From contig OU452234.1 in the NCBI GenBank assembly GCA_911728455.2, positions 2,792,501 through 2,856,500 of the forward strand: a stretch of 64,000 nt of DNA, written 5' to 3'. Positions 60,601 to 62,829 of the stretch are shown here, one piece after another (within the stretch, counting starts at the first letter, position 1; each line of letters opens with the position of its first letter). The notes under the pieces are model-generated. The model did no database searches and was not told the DNA's origin. It saw only the letters and a program-made list of their open reading frames with translations. The translations under genes were made by a program, and so were the position numbers. This DNA comes from Marthasterias glacialis. Its lineage: Eukaryota > Echinodermata > Asteroidea > Forcipulatida > Asteriidae.

Positions 60601-62256
60601 TAATCAGGGTACTCACATTTGAAAAAAAAGAAAAAACAAGTAAATATAATTTTAAAATAATGAAAATGAAGAAAATCGGGTACCTTTTCCAATCGATGCT
60701 GGTAGCGATGGTGGAATGTTTTCTTTAAATCCATTCTGGCCGGTAGGGGGATAGTTGCTTGGAGCTTCCTCTATAACCTGGAAAGAAAATAATTCATGTG
60801 GACATTCTTTCAAATTTGTTTTAAATTAAGATTTTTTTTTCATCAGTGCTGAAAGTTATTTATTTTTCCTGATAAGCATTTCTTGGTTTTAGATGATCTT
60901 GGCAATTAGTTATTTCATTTTGTAGGTCTTCTCTTTGTTTGAGCTTGCTCTTTCCCATTTGTTAGCTTCATTTTTATCACTTTATTAATTTGTTTTCTGT
61001 GTTTTATTGACTGATTTTTACTGACTACAGATCGATTGCGCGACCCGCGTCACGTGACCACTTCTGGGTATAAAATGTAAACACACACGACGTCCTTCAT
61101 AGGAAAGTGTGGTACAGTACCTGATGAATAATGCATTTAGTTTATTCGATCAAGGCTTTTCTTGCTCAAAATCTGTGAAAAATATTCCAGAGTTTGTACC
61201 AGAGACCTTCGAGTGGCTGAATAAAGCCAGTAAGGGCAGTTCCAGCAAGTCTTGAAAATTGTACAAGTAACATATAAATGTGCACGATGTGTACAGTGCA
61301 CGACGGAACGTTAGGCCAGACGACCGCGATCACCACACACTTTTCAACACAAAAATTTCAAAGTTTTATATCTGAAATCATCCAAAGAAATTGCTTTCCA
61401 AAACTGTGTGATTCCTTTGCCTATTTGAAATTTTGCAAGGCTAGGTATTAAGTTCACTTTTCCAACGTTGTTTATACATTTTTTACAATGATTTGACCTC
61501 ATTACAAACAAAATAACAGGCAGGTGGCTACATAATAGTTGTCCGACGCCAGTGATGTATGGCTAAAAAAAACTCTTTTTGGTAGAATTCTGTTAAATTA
61601 CGAAACAGAGATGTGATTTAAAATAATGCCACAACATACTACTTTAAATAAAGGGGCTAATTTACTAGTTTATTACTTAACAAAAGTAAAATCGACTGTT
61701 TTTGTAGTCACTCCATGTCACGGCATATGTCTTTACACTTATTTTGCCATCAGCTGTATGGCGTTATAACCAGTAGGAGGTCACTTAACCACATGTCAAC
61801 ATTGTCGCGCAATCGGTCTATTGTTCAGTCTTGTAAGTCTGTGCATAAATGTATGCTTTTACTTGCTAGTTTTGTTCACTTTTGCCATTTTGTTTATTTT
61901 TGAATTGAACACTTTCCTTTTTTTGTATATTTTAAATAATTGTTTTGCTTTTAAACTTGTAAATGTTGCGAGCAGCGGTATGGGAGAAAGCATATTTTTT
62001 ATGACTGATGTTTATTACTTTGCCCTTCCCTGGATGGCCTCTGTTCATATAATTGATTTTATGTTGTCTAAAGAATTAATAAACAAGTAATAAATAAATA
62101 AATAGTGGACTGGTTTATTAAACAAAAACACCAAAGTTGTGCATGTTGAGCCTAAATCTTACTTACCTTACGCGTGGTCTCTTGCTGCAAGTCATTGCGC
62201 TCCCGGGCAAGTTTAGACTTCTGCTCTAGTATGAACCTATCAATATCCTCAGCCAT
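6572..62256 (-). CDS. CSPP1: CSPP1 orthologue, whole coding span (about 56 exons)
   Basis: Centrosome and spindle pole associated protein 1 binds microtubules at centrosomes, spindles and the ciliary tip; in people its loss causes Joubert-type ciliopathy (family knowledge). I joined exons with AG/GT borders and matching phases from the ATG at 62256. The chain gives about 1,870 residues against about 1,250 in vertebrates. Landmarks: [16 protein letters not shown] near residue 240, a Pro/Gln-rich block near 445-525, [11 protein letters not shown] near 956-966, a charged coiled coil near 1060-1160, a SAM-like exon near 1370-1439, [17 protein letters not shown] near 1649, and ESESAFIG near 1766. 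All but the SAM exon have counterparts in the same order in vertebrate CSPP1. The extra length lies in small exons of matching phase, many probably alternatively spliced. The last coding exon is unresolved. Exons are listed separately, numbered in transcript order. Confidence 0.93.
7610..7712 (-). CDS. CSPP1: CSPP1 exon 56
   Basis: Thirty-four codons, acceptor CCTGTAG, donor GAAG|GTGGGT, phase 0 to 1. [20 protein letters not shown] corresponds to the vertebrate [20 protein letters not shown] block. Confidence 0.9.
7785..8255. mobile_element. MITE family with AGACCGATCCATTAAGCC ends, copy 1
   Basis: The left end ATTAAGCCCCGCCTAC and right end GTAGGCAGGGCTTAAT are inverted. The interior matches 50584-51061 closely. 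Without a transposase frame this is a non-autonomous DNA transposon. Confidence 0.82.
8538..9050 (-). mobile_element. SINE family B copy interrupted by a MITE
   Basis: The halves 8538-8664 and 8922-9050 match 46030-46311 (for example GCTGAGAAGCTGAATTGC and TATTTCCGGAGGGAGG). The gap is the element at 8665-8921. Confidence 0.75.
8665..8921. mobile_element. 257-bp MITE with 8-bp target duplication
   Basis: The ends CATAGAGTTATATATAATAA and, at the right, ATACATAACTCTATG are inverted. Flanks are GCACAGCC at 8657-8664 and GCACAGCC at 8922-8929, an exact 8-bp target site duplication, as in hAT-like elements. Confidence 0.85.
9090..9284 (-). CDS. CSPP1: CSPP1 exon 55, ESESAFIG block
   Basis: Sixty-five codons, acceptor TATACAG, donor AAG|GTAAGC, phase 0 to 0. 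[14 protein letters not shown] matches vertebrate LLESDSAFIG. It continues with a basic Pro-rich part ([17 protein letters not shown]). A second in-frame acceptor, CCCACAG, lies inside the exon. Confidence 0.93.
9775..9836 (-). CDS. CSPP1: CSPP1 exon 54
   Basis: Acceptor TTCCCAG, donor AGG|GTAAGT, phase 1 to 0. [17 protein letters not shown] aligns in position with the vertebrate VDLDAIPSAKVREQR segment. Confidence 0.88.
10205..10330 (-). CDS. CSPP1: CSPP1 exon 53
   Basis: Forty-two codons, acceptor TTTACAG, donor AGAG|GTAAAT, phase 1 to 1. [20 protein letters not shown] matches vertebrate [20 protein letters not shown]. Confidence 0.95.
10465..10627 (-). CDS. CSPP1: CSPP1 exon 52, conserved
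   Basis: Fifty-four codons, acceptor TTTACAG, donor AGAG|GTAGGC, phase 0 to 1. [20 protein letters not shown] matches vertebrate MDIFDMARHRLQAPVRRQ. Confidence 0.95.
11061..11207 (-). CDS. CSPP1: CSPP1 exon 51, conserved helix
   Basis: Forty-nine codons, acceptor CTTAG, donor CAG|GTAGAA, phase 0 to 0. [20 protein letters not shown] matches vertebrate [20 protein letters not shown]. Confidence 0.94.
11879..11932 (-). CDS. CSPP1: CSPP1 exon 50
   Basis: Eighteen codons, acceptor GCACATAG, donor CAG|GTATAC, phase 0 to 0, encoding [18 protein letters not shown], a probable helix. Confidence 0.72.
12175..12201 (-). CDS. CSPP1: CSPP1 exon 49, 27-bp microexon
   Basis: Acceptor TCTGTTATAG, donor CAG|GTAATT, phase 0 to 0, encoding PAPTKLNWQ. 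Confidence 0.58.
12518..12571 (-). CDS. CSPP1: CSPP1 exon 48
   Basis: Eighteen codons, acceptor GACAAAAG, donor GAA|GTAAGG, phase 0 to 0, encoding [18 protein letters not shown]. Confidence 0.7.
12864..13068. mobile_element. 205-bp MITE with GAGCGCCGTAGGCGCAAGAT ends
   Basis: The left end continues GGGGAACT; the right end, AGTTCCCCATCTTGCGCCTA then CGGCGCTC, is its reverse complement. About 28 bp of nearly perfect inverted terminal repeat. Confidence 0.85.
13378..13407 (-). CDS. CSPP1: CSPP1 exon 47, 30-bp microexon
   Basis: Acceptor CGTGTGCAG, donor CCT|GTAAGT, phase 0 to 0, encoding [10 protein letters not shown]. Confidence 0.6.
13547..13672. repeat. Foldback element
   Basis: TTAGCGGGTGCCCCAGTAAG at the left pairs with CTTACTGGGGCGCCCGCTAA at the right, and outer arms ATGGGAGACT and AGTCTCCCA extend the stem. 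Confidence 0.8.
14921..15001 (-). CDS. CSPP1: CSPP1 exon 46, second duplicate
   Basis: By eye identical to 15537-15617, including the donor. Its acceptor is GTTTCGCCAAG, formed at the duplication junction, with a poorer pyrimidine tract, so it may be spliced less well. Using both copies would repeat 27 residues in frame. Confidence 0.55.
15537..15617 (-). CDS. CSPP1: CSPP1 exon 46, first duplicate
   Basis: Twenty-seven codons, acceptor TTTCTTCAAG, donor ACT|GTAAGA, phase 0 to 0. It includes [20 protein letters not shown] followed by PKTDPKT. The same exon occurs again at 14921-15001 in a 616-bp tandem duplication; this copy keeps the original upstream acceptor context. Confidence 0.75.
17327..17389 (-). 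CDS. CSPP1: CSPP1 exon 45
   Basis: Twenty-one codons, acceptor ATCATAG, donor GAA|GTGAGA, phase 0 to 0. It encodes [20 protein letters not shown], acidic with a probable short helix. Confidence 0.7.
18192..18221 (-). CDS. CSPP1: CSPP1 exon 44, 30-bp microexon
   Basis: Acceptor TGTTTCCCAAG with a good pyrimidine tract, donor AAT|GTAAGA, phase 0 to 0, encoding [10 protein letters not shown]. Confidence 0.6.
19283..19492 (-). CDS. CSPP1: CSPP1 exon 43, SAM-like domain
   Basis: A 210-bp exon, donor AAG|GTATCA, acceptor CCATAAG, phase 0 to 0. Its 70 residues show the SAM pattern: a DVVDWM start helix, [25 protein letters not shown], then [13 protein letters not shown] where SAM domains have GHR..LL..I. 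SAM domains mediate protein-protein or polymer contacts. Human CSPP1 as I know it lacks one. It might belong to another minus-strand transcript, but phase and place fit CSPP1. Confidence 0.78.
19784..20269. mobile_element. Outer MITE, split by another MITE
   Basis: The arms 19784-19822 and 20230-20269 are reverse complements (AGACTGGTTCC, CTACATCGTT). The inner element lies between them. Confidence 0.75.
19824..20229. mobile_element. Inner MITE with TATAGGGACC ends and a perfect hairpin
   Basis: The ends ATAGGGACCGGTAG and ACTACTGGTCCCTAT are inverted. At 20166-20207 the arms ATTAGCATACACCTGGCAGA form a perfect 20-bp stem with a two-base loop. Confidence 0.8.
20508..20945 (-). CDS. CSPP1: CSPP1 exon 42, large lineage-specific exon
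   Basis: A 438-bp exon of 146 codons, donor AAT|GTGAGT, phase 0 to 0; the acceptor ACCAAAAG has only a modest pyrimidine tract. The peptide is polar and probably disordered, rich in Glu, Lys, Pro and Ser, with repeats of the type PREN and PRET. No vertebrate counterpart is recognised. It lies inside the inserted exon block before the SAM-like exon. Confidence 0.8.
22018..22047 (-). CDS. CSPP1: CSPP1 exon 41, 30-bp microexon
   Basis: Acceptor ATTACAG, donor AAG|GTAAAC, phase 0 to 0, encoding [10 protein letters not shown]. Confidence 0.6.
23414..23855. repeat. 24-bp minisatellite, about eighteen units
   Basis: Units alternate between AACTGTTACGCAGACTTTGT and AACTGTTACACAGACTCTGT types, each followed by CTTG. 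As 24 is a multiple of three, both strands stay open; no gene is supported. Confidence 0.95.
24690..24826. mobile_element. 137-bp palindromic MITE with TTATCACAC ends
   Basis: TTATCACACAAGGGCGAGTGG and its near mirror ending CGTGTGATAA; arms include ACGGAAAAATATAG and CTATATTTTTCCGT. A half copy lies near 2638-2720. Confidence 0.8.
25341..25363 (+). repeat. Poly-A tract
   Basis: About 23 consecutive A, possibly the tail of an old retroposed sequence. The intron 22048-25555 otherwise holds the 24-bp minisatellite and a MITE. Confidence 0.7.
25556..25609 (-). CDS. CSPP1: CSPP1 exon 40
   Basis: Eighteen codons, acceptor CCTTAG, donor GGG|GTGAGT, phase 0 to 0, encoding [18 protein letters not shown]. 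Basic and Pro-rich. Confidence 0.78.
25845..26025. mobile_element. MITE-like element, inverted copy of 3650-3837
   Basis: It reads as the reverse complement of the first copy, including GTGCCACGCTCACCATTTCG and GATGACGTCAGGTGAATTGG. Confidence 0.7.
26482..26541 (-). CDS. CSPP1: CSPP1 exon 39
   Basis: Twenty codons, acceptor CTGTAG, donor AAG|GTATGT, phase 0 to 0, encoding [20 protein letters not shown]. It is closest to the vertebrate SPPVPARKNQLR block. Confidence 0.87.
26829..26873 (-). CDS. CSPP1: CSPP1 exon 38
   Basis: Fifteen codons, acceptor TTCAACAG, donor CAG|GTAGGA, phase 0 to 0, encoding [15 protein letters not shown]. The SPPIPTLR motif recurs in the next exon; vertebrates have one SPPVPARKNQ. 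Confidence 0.82.
27833..27982 (-). CDS. CSPP1: CSPP1 exon 37, coiled coil
   Basis: Fifty codons, acceptor CTCACAG, donor CAG|GTCAGA, phase 0 to 0. Nearly all Lys, Glu, Arg and Gln ([20 protein letters not shown]), continuing the coiled coil. The intron upstream of it holds the lectin gene. Confidence 0.92.
28030..28330 (+). mobile_element. SINE family A copy
   Basis: It starts GGCCGAGTGGTCAAG, with GATTCAAGCTCTGG and GGGTTTGAAACCC, then GTCCTTGAGCAAGACATT. Lies just upstream of exon 37 in the CSPP1 intron. Confidence 0.75.
30198..30489 (+). CDS. C-type lectin, exon 1 (nested in a CSPP1 intron)
   Basis: Secreted C-type lectin-like protein. It starts at an ATG followed by [20 protein letters not shown], a clear signal peptide with cleavage near residue 20. 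An upstream in-frame ATG at 30156 would put hydrophilic residues before it and is less likely. Cysteines 26, 34, 44, 60 and 91, with [20 protein letters not shown] and [16 protein letters not shown], are the start of a long-form C-type lectin domain. The exon ends in phase 1 at CAG|GTTTGA. It lies on the strand opposite CSPP1. Such lectins bind sugars and serve in invertebrate innate immunity or adhesion. Confidence 0.9.
30769..30959 (+). CDS. C-type lectin, exon 2
   Basis: The acceptor CTACATGTAG follows a T-rich tract; the exon enters in phase 1 and ends TAA at 30957-30959. The mature reading frame totals 160 residues. [13 protein letters not shown] carries the EPN motif (residues 118-120) typical of mannose-type binding. 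The usual WND is WDV (137-139), so calcium and sugar binding may be altered. Cysteines 126-142 and 60-150 would form the two canonical bridges; 91-102 may be an extra one. The C-terminus is RSEWPLLHF. Confidence 0.9.
31062..31522. repeat. 15-bp minisatellite, about thirty units, inside a SINE
   Basis: The unit CAAGCCTCAAGTTCT runs for about 460 bases with rare variants. SINE family A body (AAGCAAGACACTTAACTATA) follows at once to about 31700. The unit resembles the SINE anticodon arm CTCAAGTTCT. As it is a multiple of three, one frame is open throughout by chance. Confidence 0.95.
32765..33130. mobile_element. Degraded dispersed element
   Basis: GAACATTTATAAGGCGCTGG, CATGCCTGACGCTCATGGCG, then AGATTGTTCCACAGTTCTGG. 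This arrangement is common in marine invertebrate repeats. No intact frame. Confidence 0.45.
34126..34275 (-). CDS. CSPP1: CSPP1 exon 36, coiled coil
   Basis: Fifty codons, acceptor CTTCTAG, donor GAG|GTAAGT, phase 0 to 0. [20 protein letters not shown] matches the vertebrate coiled coil almost residue for residue. Confidence 0.95.
34989..35110 (+). mobile_element. SINE family A copy, short
   Basis: Head GTGGCTGAGCAGTTAAGAGC, GACTCAAGCTCTGG and CGTTCGAGTCCCAC. The body is mostly lost. Confidence 0.7.
35186..35325 (-). CDS. CSPP1: CSPP1 exon 35
   Basis: About 47 codons, acceptor TTTGCAG, donor CAG|GTACCA, phase 1 to 0. It ends [13 protein letters not shown], matching the vertebrate QQELYKNFLRFQIEEK segment at the start of the coiled coil. 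Confidence 0.92.
35555..35885 (+). mobile_element. SINE family A copy, full
   Basis: Head with GACTCAAGTTCTAG and GGTTCAAATCCTGG, then CTTGAGCAAGACACTCAAC and GTAAATGGGTTCCTGTGAGG. It directly abuts the MITE at 35886, and its tail block is repeated twice. Confidence 0.75.
35886..36122. mobile_element. MITE family with AGACCGATCCATTAAGCC ends, copy 3
   Basis: AATAGACCGATCCATTAAGC at the left, mirrored at the right end. Shorter interior of 237 bp. It ends about 85 bp from CSPP1 exon 34. Confidence 0.82.
36208..36321 (-). CDS. CSPP1: CSPP1 exon 34
   Basis: Thirty-eight codons, acceptor TCTCTAG, donor CCAG|GTGAGT, phase 1 to 1. It includes [20 protein letters not shown], ending in Ala/Thr-rich sequence. 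It corresponds in position to the vertebrate DLNRMHRQNIDAYHNPDA stretch. Confidence 0.9.
36680..36827 (-). CDS. CSPP1: CSPP1 exon 33, signature block
   Basis: Forty-nine codons, acceptor GTATTAG, donor GTAG|GTAAGT, phase 0 to 1. [20 protein letters not shown] followed by [14 protein letters not shown] is nearly identical to the vertebrate signature ending [14 protein letters not shown]. This is the strongest identification in the window. Confidence 0.97.
36965..37037 (-). repeat. 18-bp tandem repeat, four units
   Basis: The unit GTTACCAGTATTTGCTAT is repeated with minor changes. It sits inside a copy of a dispersed repeat that begins near 36890 (GGGCCTAATTTCTTACAGAT) and recurs at about 43825, 50300 and 59230. 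Confidence 0.8.
37141..37252 (-). CDS. CSPP1: CSPP1 exon 32
   Basis: Acceptor TTTGTAG, donor CAG|GTAGGC, phase 2 to 0. [13 protein letters not shown] matches vertebrate SLQSYQEALQQQ, and the next exon continues the conserved block. Confidence 0.92.
37810..37972 (-). CDS. CSPP1: CSPP1 exon 31
   Basis: About 54 codons, acceptor CCTACAG, donor CACA|GTAAGA, phase 1 to 2. It is Tyr/Pro/Gln/Gly-rich ([20 protein letters not shown]), comparable with the disordered centre of vertebrate CSPP1. Confidence 0.85.
39360..39840. repeat. Degenerate purine-rich tandem repeat in an intron
   Basis: Three to four diverged units of roughly 110 bp share CCAAGGGGAG, AGCTACA and GGGGA blocks. No coding frame is supported. 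The rest of the intron 37973-39865 holds one MITE-like copy (38880-39000) and otherwise nothing recognised. Confidence 0.5.
39866..39907 (-). CDS. CSPP1: CSPP1 exon 30 (symmetric phase 1)
   Basis: Fourteen codons, acceptor ATTTTCAG, donor AATG|GTATTA, phase 1 to 1, encoding [14 protein letters not shown]. It is the last of the phase 1-1 run. Confidence 0.62.
40259..40321 (-). CDS. CSPP1: CSPP1 exon 29 (symmetric phase 1)
   Basis: Twenty-one codons, acceptor TATTTTAG, donor GAGA|GTAAAT, phase 1 to 1, encoding [20 protein letters not shown] and then E. Confidence 0.68.
40714..40821 (-). CDS. CSPP1: CSPP1 exon 28 (symmetric phase 1)
   Basis: Thirty-six codons, acceptor TCACTAG, donor TCAT|GTAATT, phase 1 to 1. 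[20 protein letters not shown] could be an amphipathic helix. No vertebrate match recognised. Confidence 0.72.
41316..41372 (-). CDS. CSPP1: CSPP1 exon 27 (symmetric phase 1)
   Basis: Nineteen codons, acceptor TTTTTTGCAG, donor GCTA|GTAAAA, phase 1 to 1, encoding [19 protein letters not shown], a probable short helix. Confidence 0.65.
42161..42425. mobile_element. MITE family with AGACCGATCCATTAAGCC ends, diverged copy 4
   Basis: ATAGACTGATCCAATAAGC at the left; ACTTAATAATGGATCGCTCT at the right is a diverged inverted end. Related interior sequence also occurs at 33540-33720. Confidence 0.6.
42468..42545 (-). CDS. CSPP1: CSPP1 exon 26 (symmetric phase 1)
   Basis: Twenty-six codons, acceptor TTTTAG, donor AACA|GTAAAA, phase 1 to 1. 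It encodes [20 protein letters not shown], then QGTYN. Confidence 0.6.
43281..43352 (-). CDS. CSPP1: CSPP1 exon 25 (symmetric phase 1)
   Basis: Twenty-four codons, acceptor TTGTTCAG, donor GCAC|GTAACT, phase 1 to 1, with [15 protein letters not shown]. The frame stays open past the donor for 21 further codons to a TAA, so this could also be an alternative terminal exon. Confidence 0.65.
43998..44093 (-). CDS. CSPP1: CSPP1 exon 24 (symmetric phase 1)
   Basis: Thirty-two codons, acceptor TTGCAG, donor AAAC|GTACTA, phase 1 to 1. It includes [17 protein letters not shown], basic and Pro-rich like exons 22 and 23. Confidence 0.68.
44578..44658 (-). CDS. CSPP1: CSPP1 exon 23 (symmetric phase 1)
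   Basis: Twenty-seven codons, acceptor AAGCAG, donor GCAA|GTAAAT, phase 1 to 1. It encodes [20 protein letters not shown], and the RQGRR motif repeats that of exon 22. Confidence 0.72.
44940..44990 (+). repeat. G-rich tract with quadruplex potential
   Basis: About fifty bases of nearly pure G with a few T, starting GGTGGGTGTGGGGGTGGGGG, lie 28 bases beyond the donor of exon 22. On the transcript (minus) strand it is C-rich. Confidence 0.8.
45018..45101 (-). CDS. CSPP1: CSPP1 exon 22 (two possible acceptors)
   Basis: Donor CCAG|GTGCCT. The outer acceptor ATCGCAG at 45101 enters in phase 1; an inner one, ATCTAAG at 45091, enters in phase 2 and would follow exon 21. It encodes [19 protein letters not shown], similar in style to exons 23 and 24. 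Confidence 0.7.
45259..45289 (-). CDS. CSPP1: CSPP1 exon 21, 31-bp optional exon
   Basis: Acceptor ATTTTACAG, donor TACAG|GTACAA. Its 31 bases shift phase 1 to 2, which fits only if exon 22 uses its inner acceptor. It encodes [10 protein letters not shown]. If real it is alternatively spliced. Confidence 0.4.
45909..45938 (-). CDS. CSPP1: CSPP1 exon 20, 30-bp microexon
   Basis: Acceptor TTTTTTAG after a T-rich tract, donor GAGG|GTAAGA, phase 1 to 1, encoding [10 protein letters not shown]. Confidence 0.55.
46030..46311 (-). mobile_element. SINE family B, full copy
   Basis: On the minus strand it starts with a tRNA-like head including GGTTCGATTCCCAG (B box) and continues with a body shared with 8538-9050. 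The head resembles a degenerate tRNA; an internal pol III promoter is inferred. Confidence 0.7.
46312..46570. repeat. Long foldback with two 118-base arms
   Basis: Arms 46312-46429 and 46453-46570 are nearly perfect reverse complements (for example GACCTCTACAGAGTT pairing with AACTCTGTAGAGGTC) with a spacer of 23 bases. It abuts a SINE on its left and lies between exons 19 and 20. Confidence 0.9.
46962..46988 (-). CDS. CSPP1: CSPP1 exon 19, 27-bp microexon
   Basis: Acceptor CTTACTGCAG, donor AATG|GTATGT, phase 1 to 1, encoding VTARPDKLN. Both splice sites are good. Confidence 0.55.
47451..47468 (-). CDS. CSPP1: CSPP1 exon 18, 18-bp microexon
   Basis: Acceptor GGCACAG, donor GCTG|GTAAAG, phase 1 to 1, encoding DGDTFA. 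Very short exons are hard to prove, but the phase fits both neighbours. Confidence 0.45.
47956..48018 (-). CDS. CSPP1: CSPP1 exon 17 (symmetric phase 1)
   Basis: A 63-bp candidate with acceptor TTTTCTAG and donor GGCG|GTGAAT, phase 1 to 1. It encodes [20 protein letters not shown]. No vertebrate counterpart seen; probably an optional cassette. Confidence 0.55.
48190..48265 (-). mobile_element. SINE family A tail fragment
   Basis: It shares CACTGGGCC and AAACCATCTCAACTCC with the minus copy at 1664-2003. Confidence 0.5.
48878..48987 (-). CDS. CSPP1: CSPP1 exon 16
   Basis: Acceptor CATACAG, donor CCTG|GTAAGT, phase 2 to 1. [16 protein letters not shown] resembles the vertebrate YYFYGSRNTFDPSL stretch. 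It opens the run of phase-1 exons. Confidence 0.88.
49417..49658 (-). CDS. CSPP1: CSPP1 exon 15, Pro/Gln/Gly-rich
   Basis: About 80 codons, acceptor CTCTTAG, donor GAAAA|GTAAGT, phase 0 to 2. Composition is Pro, Gln, Gly and Ser, probably disordered, and in the place of the Pro-rich middle of vertebrate CSPP1. Confidence 0.85.
50056..50113 (-). CDS. CSPP1: CSPP1 exon 14
   Basis: Acceptor CCACAG, donor AGG|GTACGA, phase 2 to 0. [19 protein letters not shown] matches vertebrate KDLELRVAASGAQDPEK. Confidence 0.92.
50436..50532 (-). CDS. CSPP1: CSPP1 exon 13
   Basis: Phase 1 to 2, donor [30 protein letters not shown] matches the vertebrate KEKYRLELLEQMAEQ helix, a conserved CSPP1 segment. Confidence 0.92.
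50584..51061. mobile_element. MITE family with AGACCGATCCATTAAGCC ends, copy 2
   Basis: Inverted ends CCATTAAGCCCCGCCTA and TAGGCGGGGCTTAATGG. Same orientation and interior as copy 1. Confidence 0.85.
51409..51668. repeat. Long foldback with two 121-base arms
   Basis: Arms at 51409-51529 and 51548-51668 are reverse complements with few mismatches (for example AGAGCCGGTGTGGTCTCGA), separated by 18 bases. This looks like a foldback or MITE-type element. In the CSPP1 transcript it would form a long hairpin. Confidence 0.88.
51730..51830 (-). CDS. CSPP1: CSPP1 exon 12
   Basis: Acceptor ATCACAG, donor ATTG|GTGAGT, phase 2 to 1. It encodes [20 protein letters not shown] and [14 protein letters not shown] 22-bp CpG-rich minisatellite lies about 85 bp upstream in the intron, and a foldback about 60 bp downstream. 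Confidence 0.82.
51914..52030. repeat. 22-bp CpG-rich minisatellite, about five units
   Basis: Units contain CGCGCGAATTACGGGC followed by CGATA or TGATA. It is unusually CpG-rich against the AT-rich surroundings and sits just upstream of the acceptor of exon 12. Confidence 0.88.
52303..52466. mobile_element. MITE-like element with GGCCATGTTACACAGGGCAA end
   Basis: The right end AATTGCCATGTGTGACAAGG then CC is the inverted partner. Related sequence is seen near 4550-4760 and 42228-42270. Confidence 0.55.
52680..52726 (-). CDS. CSPP1: CSPP1 exon 11
   Basis: Acceptor TTTGCAG, donor GAAAG|GTAATA, phase 0 to 2. [15 protein letters not shown] is basic, and RSRTLPE could be a phospho-site context. 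Confidence 0.78.
53541..53625 (-). CDS. CSPP1: CSPP1 exon 10
   Basis: Acceptor TATACAG, donor TGG|GTATGT, phase 2 to 0. [20 protein letters not shown] is low-complexity and polar. Confidence 0.8.
54145..54183 (-). CDS. CSPP1: CSPP1 exon 9
   Basis: A 39-bp exon with acceptor CCCTCAG and donor GGGAG|GTAAGG, phase 2 to 2. It encodes [13 protein letters not shown]. Confidence 0.78.
54993..55048 (-). CDS. CSPP1: CSPP1 exon 8
   Basis: Acceptor TTGACAG, donor AGAAG|GTAAGT, phase 0 to 2. [18 protein letters not shown] continues the Tyr/Asp/Arg-rich stretch. Confidence 0.82.
55551..55638 (-). CDS. CSPP1: CSPP1 exon 7
   Basis: Acceptor TGTGCAG, donor GAG|GTATAG, phase 2 to 0. It is Tyr/Asp/Arg-rich ([14 protein letters not shown]), resembling the RYxxDxDRR region of vertebrate CSPP1. 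Confidence 0.85.
55963..56630 (-). repeat. 64-bp minisatellite made of copies of the exon 6 donor junction
   Basis: About ten tandem units of about 64 bp abut exon 6. On the minus strand each unit reads like the exon end and intron start (GGGTACAG|GTATGTGTTTGG against the true GGTACAG|GTAAGTGTTGGG). Six units keep a usable-looking AG|GTATGT; in the others the site is damaged. Confidence 0.9.
56631..56920 (-). CDS. CSPP1: CSPP1 exon 6
   Basis: About 96 codons, phase 0 to 2, donor TACAG|GTAAGT. The end, [16 protein letters not shown], is a hallmark CSPP1 block. The acceptor is a NAGNAG tandem (TTCAGCAG), so isoforms differing by one Gln are possible. A 64-bp minisatellite derived from this donor junction follows directly in the intron. 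Confidence 0.92.
57387..57497 (-). CDS. CSPP1: CSPP1 exon 5
   Basis: Thirty-seven codons, acceptor CAACCAG, donor ATT|GTAAGC, phase 0 to 0. [19 protein letters not shown] matches the conserved vertebrate block with RNKEYNQFLRGK. Confidence 0.92.
57748..58541. mobile_element. Possible DNA element with TTACTCACTGAACCG ends
   Basis: The left TTTTACTCACTGAACCG and right CGGTTCAGTGAGTAAATG are inverted over about 16 bp. The interior holds a three-unit ACCATATTGTATGT repeat near 57980. Confidence 0.5.
58716..58802 (-). CDS. CSPP1: CSPP1 exon 4
   Basis: Twenty-nine codons, acceptor TTTTCAG, donor AAG|GTTAGT, phase 0 to 0. It is basic and polar ([20 protein letters not shown]). Similarity to vertebrates is weak except for the ordered position. 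Confidence 0.82.
59225..59570. mobile_element. Dispersed repeat, fullest copy
   Basis: Rich in TTAAGCA, TGCTTAGCA and TGGCTGGTAACC words, bounded by CCCAATTTCATTAAGCT and TTTGTGAAATTTGGCCC. Other copies: 36890-37070, 43825-43980, 50300-50400, 54800-54930. Possibly a MITE built from short inverted words. Confidence 0.6.
60199..60287 (-). CDS. CSPP1: CSPP1 exon 3
   Basis: Acceptor ATACAG, donor GAG|GTGAGT, phase 1 to 0. It encodes a charged helix with [19 protein letters not shown], equivalent to the vertebrate LKEELRQDYRRYL segment. Confidence 0.88.
60366..60592. repeat. Inverted pair of tRNA-like SINE heads
   Basis: At 60398-60468 (minus) and 60502-60572 (plus) two tRNA-like units face apart, each with TAGCTCAGTTG (A box) and GCAGGTTCAAATCC (B box). 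Flanking ATTGAAT and GTTGAACAAAGA sequences are also inverted. A single related unit lies at 27058-27100. The anticodon cannot be assigned. Confidence 0.75.
60684..60777 (-). CDS. CSPP1: CSPP1 exon 2
   Basis: Acceptor TTCCAG, donor AAAAG|GTACCC, phase 0 to 1. It includes [15 protein letters not shown]; the KENIPP string also occurs in vertebrate CSPP1 at this position. Confidence 0.85.
61029..61819. mobile_element. 791-bp element with AGACCGATTGCGCGAC ends
   Basis: AGATCGATTGCGCGAC at the left and GTCGCGCAATCGGTCT at the right are inverted repeats. No transposase frame is visible. It lies in CSPP1 intron 1. Confidence 0.72.
62167..62256 (-). CDS. CSPP1: CSPP1 exon 1 (start exon)
   Basis: Thirty codons from ATG in a CACCATGG context to the donor AAG|GTAAGT, leaving phase 0. 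The peptide begins [20 protein letters not shown], which matches the vertebrate CSPP1 N-terminus in its pattern of acidic start, then EQK and LA with basic residues. Confidence 0.9.
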
Positions 62257-62330
62257 GGTGACGACAGTTGACTTAGGAACTTGTAGATGATGGTCAATTC
62301 TTTATCTCATCACTATTGATCCTTCTCAAA
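62257..62330 (-). other. CSPP1 5' untranslated leader in the start exon
   Basis: An acceptor (CCTAAAACAG) precedes 62330 on the minus strand, 74 bases ahead of the ATG. The start codon context GTCACCATGG fits a strong Kozak site, which supports this start. Confidence 0.5.
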
Positions 62331-62829
62331 CTGTTTTAGGAAAAAAGCAAAAGAAAAACTCATTACACACAAATCTTCCAAATTCCTTGATCATGTTTTC
62401 AACTTTGGTATTTGGATTAATTACCACAAAGTGGCACACTATCATTCCTTGTTAATTCAAGAAACCTCACATGGAAGTCTGATCAGAGATCACGCTTTAG
62501 AAGCTAAGTTATTTTAAGTAATAGTTAAAACTAATACCCAATGTTGTCAAAAACTAGGTTTATGTGACCTATGAAATAAAATGTTTACAAAAGAGCCCAA
62601 GAGCCTGGACTTCCAGCCAGGTTTGATTTTGTACACAGCTCCAAGGAAGAAAACATAAAATTGTAATTTTGTGGAAATTTTACAGATTTATTTTTATCAA
62701 CTTTTGATATGAAGAAAGGGGCATGTTACAAGACTTGATCAGATGTTATTTATATGTTTCTTGATTTTGTGGTAAATATGATACAAAATTGTAAAATTTG
62801 TCATATTATGACTTGAGTATCTTCCTTAC